Assembly: GCA_903915155.1 (NCBI GenBank)
Contig: CAIWRU010000203.1
Coordinates: 1 to 35,299, forward strand
Reading direction: 5' to 3'
DNA: 35,299 nt
Source: an uncultured Mucilaginibacter sp.
Lineage (GTDB): Bacteria; Bacteroidota; Bacteroidia; Sphingobacteriales; Sphingobacteriaceae
Position 1 is the first letter of the stretch. Each line of letters starts with the position of its first letter. Below the pieces are notes generated by a model. The model was given only the letters and a program-made list of their open reading frames with translations. It ran no database searches and was not told the DNA's origin. Below, piece after piece: positions 28,232 to 35,299 of this stretch. The position numbers were made by a program, and so were the translations under genes.

Positions 28232-31219
28232 ATGAAAAAGACTTACTTAATCAAGTATGTATTCCTTCTGTTTTTTGTATTATCGGCTGCAGCTGCATTT
28301 GCGCAATCAAATGTTGTGAGTGGCAAGGTAATTGATGAAACTAATCAACCGCTTCCGGGCGCTACAGTAGCAGTAAAAGGAACACAAAAAAGCACGGGAA
28401 CAGATGCCAATGGCAATTTCCGCTTAACAGGGGTTCCAAACGGCACTGTTACATTACAGATTACCTTTGTGGGATACCTTGCAACAGAAAAAACTGTAAA
28501 TGTTTCCGGGAACGTTACCGTTAATACCATTCAACTAACGCCAAACGCTAAAAATTTAAGCGAGGTGGTAGTAGTTGGTTATGGTACACAACAAAGGAAA
28601 AATGTTGTGGGTGCCATTTCGACAGTTTCGTCTAAAGACTTTCAACAAGGTGTAATTACTTCGCCTGAGCAACTGATTGCAGGTAAAATTGCGGGTGTGA
28701 CCATCACTTCAAATGGTGGCGCGCCAGGTGCCGGTAGTGTTATCCGTATCCGCCAGGGTGCATCTTTAACCGCCAGCAATGATCCATTGATAATTATTGA
28801 TGGTGTGCCTTTGAGCAGCAATGGCATCTCAGGTACTGCCGATCCGCTTAACCTGATAAACCCCGATGATATTGAAACCTTTACCGTACTAAAAGATGCT
28901 GCATCAACAGCTATATATGGTTCAAGGGCATCAAACGGTATCATCATTATCACCACTAAAAAAGGTAAGAGTGGTAAACCACAGATAAATGCCAGCGCTG
29001 ATTATTCAGTTGGCAAATTAGCGCATGAGATTGATGTTTTAAGTGCTGCACAGGTAAGGGCTTACGTTAACCAGAATGATCCGGCAGCTGCTTCGCTATT
29101 GGGTAATGCAAATACCAACTGGCAAAGCCTCATTTACCAGCAATCGCGTACAAATACAGATAATTTATCAATAAGTGGGGCAACCAAAAACATGCCTTAC
29201 CGCGTATCTGTTGGGTATATGGATGCAACCGGTATTGTACGTACCGATGAATTAAAAAGAACCACAATGGCAGTGTCATTAAGTCCTAAGTTTTTTCATG
29301 ACGATCTGAAGGTTGATGTGAATTTAAAAGGCGCGGCCGACCAAACCAGGTTTGCCAATACGGCTGCTATAGGTAATGCTATACAGTATGATCCTACCCA
29401 GCCGGTTTATTTAGCAGGTTCACCATGGGATGGGTATAATGAGTGGTTCAATACACCCGGTCAGCCAGCTTCGGGCATTAACCCCAATACGCCGCATAAT
29501 CCCGTGGGCGATTTGTTAGATAACCATAACCTGAGCAGCGTTTACCGTAGCTTTGGCAATGTACAGTTTGATTACAGGCTGCCATTTTTAAAGGAGTTGC
29601 ACTTCAATTACAACTTTGGTTATGATATTTCAAAGGGCCAGGGCAATACTTATGTACCCGCAGGCGCTGCACAGGACCATACAGTACCAGGCGGGGGTGC
29701 TAACAACCCTTACCTGCAAAAAAACAATAACATAGTAAGTGAATTTTATATCAGCTATAACAAGGATCTGAAATCGATAAAAAGTAATATAAACGCGGTA
29801 GCAGGTACCGGTTATTACAATAACCAAACCGATGGCTATAGCTTTTATCAATATAATGCTGCAAAAGACACCGTTGCCGGCAGCAAGCCAACTTTCCCTA
29901 CTTCTGTATCTGATGTTACCCTTATTTCGTACTATGGAAGGTTAGTTTATACCTATGACGATAAATATATTTTACAGGGATCTATCAGAACTGATGGTTC
30001 TTCAAGATTTGCCAAAGCTAACCGCTGGGGTGTTTTCCCGGGTGGAGCATTTACCTGGAGAGTTAAAGATGAGGATTTCCTTAAAAATTCTACCACTATA
30101 TCCGATCTGAAATTGCGCCTGAGCTTTGGTGTGACCGGTAACCAGGACGGTATTGGCTATTATGGCTATATACCAACTTATTCATTGGGCCAAAGCAATT
30201 CGTTGTACCAGTTTGGCAACACATTTTATAATACTTATACTCCTGCACCATATAACGCTAACCTTAAATGGGAACAAACAGCATCGACTAACTTAGGTGT
30301 CGATTACGGATTTTTCAACGGCCGTTTAAGTGGTTCGATCGATGCTTATTATAAAAGCACAACAAACCTATTGGAGTACGTACCGATACCTGTTGGATCG
30401 AATTTTTCAAACTATTTAACTATCAACGTGGGTGATATGACCTCTAAAGGCCTTGAGTTTGCCGTTACTGGTGTACCAGTAAAAACAAAGGATATAAACT
30501 GGAGCGTGTCATTCAATGCAACTTACCAAACCAGTAAAATAACCAAGCTGGAAAATAATCCTTTACCAACCTTTGTAGGCGATCCGGTGGGTGGCATATC
30601 AGGTGGTACAGGCAACCTGGTACAAGTACAATCCGTTGGTTACCAGCCATTCTCATTTTACGTTTACAAACAGGTATACAATGCAAATGGCAAACCGCTT
30701 GAAGGCGTATATGACGATTTGAATGGAGATGGTATCATAAACTCATCAGACCTGTACCGCGATCATTCTGCGCTTCCAAAATTCATCTATGGTTTCAGCA
30801 CTCAATTCAGCTACAAAAACTGGACTGTAAGCACTGTTTTACGTGCAAACGTGGGTAACTACATGTACAATAACGTAGCATCAAATTTTGGTGTTGAAAA
30901 AAATATCATAAGCCCGGTTAATAACATTAACAATGCAACTACCGATATTTATAATACCGGTTTTGTAAATAACCAATACCTGTCCGATTATTATGTGCAA
31001 AATGCCTCGTTCCTTAAAATGGATAATTTGGGTTTAAGCTATAATGCAGGGCATATATTTTCAAAAGATTTTAACCTTAGTGTTAGCGCTAATTGCCAGC
31101 ACGTGTTTACTATTACGAAGTATAAAGGCGCTGATCCTGAAATTTATTCAGGTATCGACAACTCTTTCTACCCTAATCCACGTACGTTTACATTAGGGGT
31201 AAACCTGGGCATTAAATAA
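28232..31219 (+). CDS. SusC/RagA family TonB-dependent outer membrane transporter
   Basis: The 995-residue barrel imports oligosaccharides across the outer membrane using TonB energy, with SusD as its lid. The signal peptide spans about 1-24 (ending AAAFAQ). A carboxypeptidase-regulatory-like domain follows (about 30-105, VSGKVIDETNQPLPGATVAV, then TGTDANGNFRLTGVPNG). The TonB-box region is LSEVVVVGYGTQQRKNVVGA, and the plug domain (about 115-225) contains DPLIIIDGVPL and EDAASTAIYGSRASNGIIII-like VLKDAASTAIYGSRASNG. The rest is the barrel, ending in FTLGVNLGIK. susD follows after 18 nt. There is no N-terminal secretin (STN) domain, so signalling to an anti-sigma factor is not expected. Control is more likely by the upstream LacI protein. 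Confidence 0.96.
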   Translation: MKKTYLIKYVFLLFFVLSAAAAFAQSNVVSGKVIDETNQPLPGATVAVKGTQKSTGTDANGNFRLTGVPNGTVTLQITFVGYLATEKTVNVSGNVTVNTIQLTPNAKNLSEVVVVGYGTQQRKNVVGAISTVSSKDFQQGVITSPEQLIAGKIAGVTITSNGGAPGAGSVIRIRQGASLTASNDPLIIIDGVPLSSNGISGTADPLNLINPDDIETFTVLKDAASTAIYGSRASNGIIIITTKKGKSGKPQINASADYSVGKLAHEIDVLSAAQVRAYVNQNDPAAASLLGNANTNWQSLIYQQSRTNTDNLSISGATKNMPYRVSVGYMDATGIVRTDELKRTTMAVSLSPKFFHDDLKVDVNLKGAADQTRFANTAAIGNAIQYDPTQPVYLAGSPWDGYNEWFNTPGQPASGINPNTPHNPVGDLLDNHNLSSVYRSFGNVQFDYRLPFLKELHFNYNFGYDISKGQGNTYVPAGAAQDHTVPGGGANNPYLQKNNNIVSEFYISYNKDLKSIKSNINAVAGTGYYNNQTDGYSFYQYNAAKDTVAGSKPTFPTSVSDVTLISYYGRLVYTYDDKYILQGSIRTDGSSRFAKANRWGVFPGGAFTWRVKDEDFLKNSTTISDLKLRLSFGVTGNQDGIGYYGYIPTYSLGQSNSLYQFGNTFYNTYTPAPYNANLKWEQTASTNLGVDYGFFNGRLSGSIDAYYKSTTNLLEYVPIPVGSNFSNYLTINVGDMTSKGLEFAVTGVPVKTKDINWSVSFNATYQTSKITKLENNPLPTFVGDPVGGISGGTGNLVQVQSVGYQPFSFYVYKQVYNANGKPLEGVYDDLNGDGIINSSDLYRDHSALPKFIYGFSTQFSYKNWTVSTVLRANVGNYMYNNVASNFGVEKNIISPVNNINNATTDIYNTGFVNNQYLSDYYVQNASFLKMDNLGLSYNAGHIFSKDFNLSVSANCQHVFTITKYKGADPEIYSGIDNSFYPNPRTFTLGVNLGIK

Positions 31220-31237
31220 TAAAAAAATTAAAGAAAC

Positions 31238-32812
31238 ATGGATATGAAAAAATTTCAGATTTTAGGTTTAGCGGTTCTAACCTGTGTAGTATGCCTATCA
31301 TCCTGCACTAAAGAATTGAACCGAAACCCGCCTAACACACTAACGCCAGCAAATGCGCTTAGTAATGCGGCCGGTTACAAAACGTTTTTGGCCAAAGTAT
31401 ACGGTTCGTTCGCCTTAACAAGCAGCACCGGGCCGGGTAATACTGATTTGGCGGGTATTGATGCAGGAACATCCGATTTCCTGCGTTTATATTGGAATGC
31501 TGAAGAATTGCCAACAGATGAAGCCGCATGTACATGGAATGATCCGGGCGTACCCGATTTCCATAACATGAACTGGACATCGAACAACGTGATTTTATTG
31601 GGCTTGTATGTTCGCAGTATCTACCAGATAACTGTAGCAAACCAGTTTATAGCCCAAAGTAGCGATGCAGCTTTATCAAGCAAAGGAATTTCCGGCGAAG
31701 ATGCAACGAACATCCGTTACTTCAGAGCCGAAGCGCGTTTTTTAAGGGCTTACCAATACTGGGTATTAATAAACGAATTTGGCAACCCGCCATTTGTTGA
31801 TGAAAATACACCCATTGGTGCAACGCTTCCTAAACAAATAAGCAGAAAAGCTCTGTATACCTATATCCAGTCTGAGCTAAAGGCTATTGACCCTTTACTG
31901 ATGGCGCCGCATAAAAATGAATACGGCCGCGCCGACCAGGCAGCAGACTGGGCCCTGCAAGCGCGTTTATACTTAAATGCTCAGGTTTATACAGGCACTG
32001 CAGATTGGGCCGATGCTATAACATATGCTCAAAAAGTAATTGCTGCAGGTTACCCGTTAATGACAAATTACGCAAACCTTTTTGAGGCAGACAATAATTT
32101 GAACAACACCGAGGTAATATTATCTATAAATTACGACGGTACAAACACCCAAAATTATGGGGGTACCACCTTTATTATTAATAGCAGCATAAGCTCACAA
32201 ATGATACCAGCGAGCTTTGGCCTTCCTAACGGTGGATGGGGCGGTAACCGCGCTACGCAATCGTTACCAACCCTGTTTACAGGTAGCAGCGAAAGCGGCG
32301 ATGTGCGCAACCTGTTTTTTAGCAAAGGCCATACATTAAATATGGATACCCTGCAATCATTCACCAGCGGTTATGCTGCAACTAAGTTTACTAATGAAAC
32401 TTCGGCAGGTGTACCGGGAAATAGTACAGGTGGTGTATTTGCATCAACTGATTTTCCGCTGTTCCGCTCGGCAGAAGCGTATCTTATTATTGCTGAAGCT
32501 GCTTTACACACCGGAGATGCTGCTACAGCCTTAGCCGCGTATAATGTGGTAAGGGCACGCGCGCATGCGACTATTGCCGGCTCAATTACTTTACAGGATG
32601 TATTGGATGAACGCAGCAGGGAGTTTTATTGGGAAGCAACCCGCAGAACTGATTTGATCCGCTATGGTTTGTTTACAACCGGTACCTATTTATGGGCATT
32701 TAAAGGTGGCGTTGCCAATGGAAAGAGTGTTGAAGATTTCCGCAATCTTTATCCTATACCTTCTAATGATGTAACTGCTAACCCTAACCTTACGCAAAAC
32801 ACGGGTTACTAA
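31238..32812 (+). CDS. SusD/RagB family nutrient-binding outer membrane lipoprotein
   Basis: The 524-residue lipoprotein forms the glycan-binding lid over SusC on the cell surface. The lipobox is CLSSC (lipid Cys23), followed by KELNRNPPNTLTPANAL, the usual SusD start. Helical TPR-like segments include ATNIRYFRAEARFLRAYQYW and ADWALQARLYLNAQVYTG. The C-terminal SusD motifs DFPLFRSAEAYLIIAEAALH, VLDERSREFYWEATRRTDLI and NLYPIPSNDV are intact. It is directly downstream of susC and upstream of the susE-like gene. Translation may start at 31238 or at the ATG two codons later (MKKFQ). Confidence 0.95.
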   Translation: MDMKKFQILGLAVLTCVVCLSSCTKELNRNPPNTLTPANALSNAAGYKTFLAKVYGSFALTSSTGPGNTDLAGIDAGTSDFLRLYWNAEELPTDEAACTWNDPGVPDFHNMNWTSNNVILLGLYVRSIYQITVANQFIAQSSDAALSSKGISGEDATNIRYFRAEARFLRAYQYWVLINEFGNPPFVDENTPIGATLPKQISRKALYTYIQSELKAIDPLLMAPHKNEYGRADQAADWALQARLYLNAQVYTGTADWADAITYAQKVIAAGYPLMTNYANLFEADNNLNNTEVILSINYDGTNTQNYGGTTFIINSSISSQMIPASFGLPNGGWGGNRATQSLPTLFTGSSESGDVRNLFFSKGHTLNMDTLQSFTSGYAATKFTNETSAGVPGNSTGGVFASTDFPLFRSAEAYLIIAEAALHTGDAATALAAYNVVRARAHATIAGSITLQDVLDERSREFYWEATRRTDLIRYGLFTTGTYLWAFKGGVANGKSVEDFRNLYPIPSNDVTANPNLTQNTGY

Positions 32813-32871
32813 TAGCTATTATAATTTGACCCCTTAATTATTAAGAGTGTTTAATTTAAAAAAATATAAAA

Positions 32872-34017
32872 ATGAAAAAAATATTATTGAATTTATTAGC
32901 CATTGGCAGCGTTACGCTGCTAATGCTGTCATCCTGTAAAAAGAATGATGCGCTTGTGGTGAGCAATGGGGGTAAAGCAGGCACCCTTACGGCTAACGTA
33001 ACAACACTGCCATTAGACAAAGCCATGGTTAACGATACAAGCACTGTTATTCGTTTTAGCTTCCAGGCCGCAAACTTTGGCTACAGCGCTGCGGTTGTTA
33101 ACACCTTACAAATTGACGCGGATGGCGATAACTGGGCAAATCCAACGTCGGTTACGCTCAATAACAGAACCTATTCACAAGGTTATAGTACGGCGGCTTT
33201 TAACAGCATATTGTTAAAGCTTAACTTACCTGCAGGCGTAGCCTCAAAGGTAAATGTAAGGATAGCGAATGCTATATCAACCTCAAGCACCGTTCCGGCG
33301 GCATACACCAATGTGCTTTCACTTACGGTAACGCCGTTTAATTTAACATCATGGATATATGTTGTAGGCCAATTCCAGGGATGGAACATTTCCGCACCAG
33401 ATAGCTTGATCTCACTTACGGGTAATGGCATCTATACAGGTGTAATTAGTTTCCCGAAACAAACGGGTCATAGCAACGGTTTCTTGGTAGTTCCTGCTAA
33501 AAGCTGGAGTAATAAATACGCTACTACTGCTAATCCAGATACGCTTAATGCCGATAATTCGTCAGCTTATGCAACTGAATATGTTACCGGTGGCGGAAAC
33601 AACTTCTTTGTTAAAGATCAAGGAGGCGCATTCATCGTAACTATTAACATAAATACGAATGTTCTGACGATAGTACGTGCAAATTACTACAGTGTAACCG
33701 GCGATGCGGCATTAGGCTGGGGTGTGGATTCGGAGATGAAATATGTTAATGATGGCAATGGAAATTGGACCATTAGCGTTCCTTTAGTTTCTACCGGTGC
33801 GTTTAAAGTAAGGCAAAACAACGATTGGACCTACAGCTGGGGTATCCCAAATGCAGGTTCAGAAGGCGCTGGAGTAGCTAACACATTAAACGATACTCAA
33901 AATGGAAATTTAACTATCCCTACAAGTGGTACTTATAATGTAACGTTTAATATGCCTGCTGCCAGTTTCGGCACAACGCCGGCTGTAACAACTACTTACT
34001 CGGTAACAGCACAATAG
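32872..34017 (+). CDS. SusE/SusF-like starch-binding outer membrane lipoprotein
   Basis: The 381-residue lipoprotein (lipobox LMLSSC, Cys22) resembles SusE. An N-terminal SusE Ig-like domain comes first (about 35-150, TLTANVTTLPLDKAMVNDTS then VIRFSFQAANF). Two carbohydrate-binding modules with conserved tryptophans follow: about 155-265 (IYVVGQFQGWNISAPDSLIS) and about 270-380 (VTGDAALGWGVDSEMKYVND then FKVRQNNDWTYSWGI). The aromatic positions fit alpha-glucan binding. It would be surface exposed and raise affinity for starch or maltodextrin. It lies 59 nt after susD and is followed by a strong hairpin, so it is likely the last gene before partial termination. Confidence 0.9.
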   Translation: MKKILLNLLAIGSVTLLMLSSCKKNDALVVSNGGKAGTLTANVTTLPLDKAMVNDTSTVIRFSFQAANFGYSAAVVNTLQIDADGDNWANPTSVTLNNRTYSQGYSTAAFNSILLKLNLPAGVASKVNVRIANAISTSSTVPAAYTNVLSLTVTPFNLTSWIYVVGQFQGWNISAPDSLISLTGNGIYTGVISFPKQTGHSNGFLVVPAKSWSNKYATTANPDTLNADNSSAYATEYVTGGGNNFFVKDQGGAFIVTININTNVLTIVRANYYSVTGDAALGWGVDSEMKYVNDGNGNWTISVPLVSTGAFKVRQNNDWTYSWGIPNAGSEGAGVANTLNDTQNGNLTIPTSGTYNVTFNMPAASFGTTPAVTTTYSVTAQ

Positions 34018-34042
34018 AGCATTTAATAATGTTTCACCCTAT

Positions 34043-34076
34043 ACAACTAACCCGCCGAAAAGGGCGGGTTAGTTGT
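34043..34076. terminator. Hairpin between susE and the GH13 gene
   Basis: A perfect 14-bp stem (ACAACTAACCCGCC with its complement) closes a 6-nt loop, 25 nt after the susE stop. There is no long T run after it, so it may act as a partial terminator or mRNA-stabilising hairpin that lowers expression of the amylase gene. Confidence 0.7.
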
Positions 34077-34186
34077 TAATAAGATTTCATTACCTCATTA
34101 TTTATTATATTATTGTAATTGAGTGCGTTTGCGCCCAATACGCTTAACTCATGCCCAAATATTCGGTAATGCCTAACAAATACTCA

Positions 34187-35299
34187 ATGAAAATAAAGTT
34201 AATTATAGTCGTTTTTTTATCAGCTATATGCAGCAGTGCATTGGCCCAGCTACCGGCACTTGAACGTGTGGAACCCATGAACTGGTGGGTTGGCATGAAA
34301 AACCCTAAAGTTCAGTTATTGGTACATGGCAACAAAATAGCCGAACGCGGTGTAAAAATGAGCTATCCCGGCGTTAAGCTTGTGCAGGTGCATAAGGTAG
34401 AAAACCCCAATTATTTGTTTTTAGATATTTATATATCAGCAGGAACCAAACCGGGTGCTTTTACCATAGCTTTTACTAAGCCCGGCACCACCGCCATTAA
34501 CTATAAATACGAACTAAAACAGCGCGACCACTCCCCCGGCAGGGCGCAGGGCGTTACCAATAAGGACCTTATTTACCTCATCATGCCCGACCGTTTTTCA
34601 AACGGCGACCCTGCCAATGATTCAGTTGCAGGGATGGCACAAATAAAAGTCGACCGCAGTCAGATGTATGAGCGCCACGGCGGCGATATACAGGGCATAA
34701 TGAATCATTTGGATTACCTGAAAGACCTGGGTGTTACAGCAGTATGGCTTACCCCGGCAGTAACTAATGATATGCCGCACGCTTCTTATCACGGGTATGC
34801 AGTAACGGATCACTACCACATCGATCCACGTTTTGGTACAAATGAATTATATAAGGCTTTTGTTGATAAAAGCCATAGTAAGGGCCTAAAAGTGGTAATG
34901 GATCTGGTGCATAATCACACAGGTACAAATGATTTCATGATAAAGGATATGCCCATGAAAAGCTGGGTGCATCAATGGCCCAAATATACCAACTCGAATT
35001 TTAGGGATGCTACCGTGATGGATCCTCATGCAGCAGCAATGGACCGTAAAATAATGCTTGATGGCTGGTTTGACCACAGCATGGCCGACATGAACGAGAA
35101 CAATCCTTATGTGCAGAATTACCTTACTCAAAACCATATCTGGTGGGTTGAATATGCCGGTGTTGATGGGTTCAGGCTGGATACTTACCCGTATAACGAT
35201 GCCGCTTACATGGCCGACTGGGCGAAGAAAGTGAAAGCTGAATTCCCGCATTTATCCATTTATGGCGAAACGCTGGTATGGTCAGTTCCTAACCAGGCA
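34187..35299 (+). CDS. GH13 alpha-amylase family enzyme, cyclomaltodextrinase/neopullulanase-like (partial, runs off right edge)
   Basis: 371 codons are visible. The signal peptide MKIKLIIVVFLSAICSSALA is followed by a Cyc-maltodextrinase N-terminal beta domain (about 22-120, RVEPMNWWVGMKNPKVQLLV). The GH13 barrel then begins (LIYLIMPDRFSNGDPANDS). Region I is VVMDLVHNH (Asp239, His244), region II GFRLDTYPY carries the nucleophile Asp332 and region III GETLVW carries the acid/base Glu361. The product is a periplasmic SusA-type enzyme cutting imported malto-oligosaccharides. Two in-frame ATGs at 34151 and 34169 are alternative starts but would spoil the signal peptide. It belongs to the sus-like locus, separated from susE by the 34043-34076 hairpin. 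Confidence 0.93.
   Translation, partial: MKIKLIIVVFLSAICSSALAQLPALERVEPMNWWVGMKNPKVQLLVHGNKIAERGVKMSYPGVKLVQVHKVENPNYLFLDIYISAGTKPGAFTIAFTKPGTTAINYKYELKQRDHSPGRAQGVTNKDLIYLIMPDRFSNGDPANDSVAGMAQIKVDRSQMYERHGGDIQGIMNHLDYLKDLGVTAVWLTPAVTNDMPHASYHGYAVTDHYHIDPRFGTNELYKAFVDKSHSKGLKVVMDLVHNHTGTNDFMIKDMPMKSWVHQWPKYTNSNFRDATVMDPHAAAMDRKIMLDGWFDHSMADMNENNPYVQNYLTQNHIWWVEYAGVDGFRLDTYPYNDAAYMADWAKKVKAEFPHLSIYGETLVWSVPNQA

Noticed and set aside
1..35299. tRNA, rRNA or insertion sequences
   Set aside because: On reading both strands I saw no cloverleaf with a GTTC-type T arm and CCA-proximal acceptor, no rRNA segment and no transposase motifs.

Overview
The window looks like a chromosomal segment of a Sphingobacteriaceae-type Bacteroidetes (Mucilaginibacter/Pedobacter-like). 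This rests on a SusC/SusD/SusE-type glycan-uptake operon, a bacillithiol-type YtxJ protein, DUF6515, TAnnTTTG promoter elements (several with a TTTG 19-20 nt upstream), almost no Shine-Dalgarno sequences, and many short palindromic intergenic repeats. No rRNA, tRNA, CRISPR array, transposase or phage gene was found. All large ORFs are intact; the last gene runs off the right edge.

Layout. Positions 1-4.0 kb, minus strand: a DUF6515 protein, a lactonase-family beta-propeller, and a 23S pseudouridine synthase (RluB type) with a long disordered N-terminus. 4.0-8.4 kb: a lytic transglycosylase, uvrA, and a RelE/ParE-type toxin with its antitoxin. 8.5-13.7 kb: Nnr (NAD(P)HX repair), an ECF sigma factor with an RskA-like anti-sigma factor, lipA, OsmC, YtxJ, and a 36-residue lipoprotein that is easy to miss. 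13.7-17.3 kb: ribH, a TPR membrane protein, recF with a DUF721/DciA-like gene, a small membrane protein and ndk. 17.5-22.5 kb, plus strand: an NrnA-like phosphoesterase, two tandem FKBP-type isomerases, TatD and a type I asparaginase. 22.5-27.7 kb: a GntR-glycosyltransferase unit, a divergent sialate O-acetylesterase-like gene and a LacI regulator. 28.2-35.3 kb: susC-susD-susE followed by a GH13 amylase, a starch or malto-oligosaccharide utilisation locus probably controlled by the adjacent LacI protein.

The coding content is mostly ordinary; the intergenic DNA is not. The best candidate for something undescribed is a pair of about 238-nt elements (22501-22738 and 27520-27757), each just 3' of a gene. 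Their core is 13 imperfect units of 10-11 nt on a C-rich, G-poor sense strand. The two copies have diverged in sequence but keep the same unit number, almost the same unit lengths and the same total length. A Rho-loading (rut) terminator cassette is a testable explanation. At least five other short palindromic repeat families fill gene junctions, including a 21-bp hairpin in the uvrA leader that shares a 15-mer with the recF leader. The susC upstream region has a 52-bp near-palindrome and an operator-like palindrome over the predicted transcription start.
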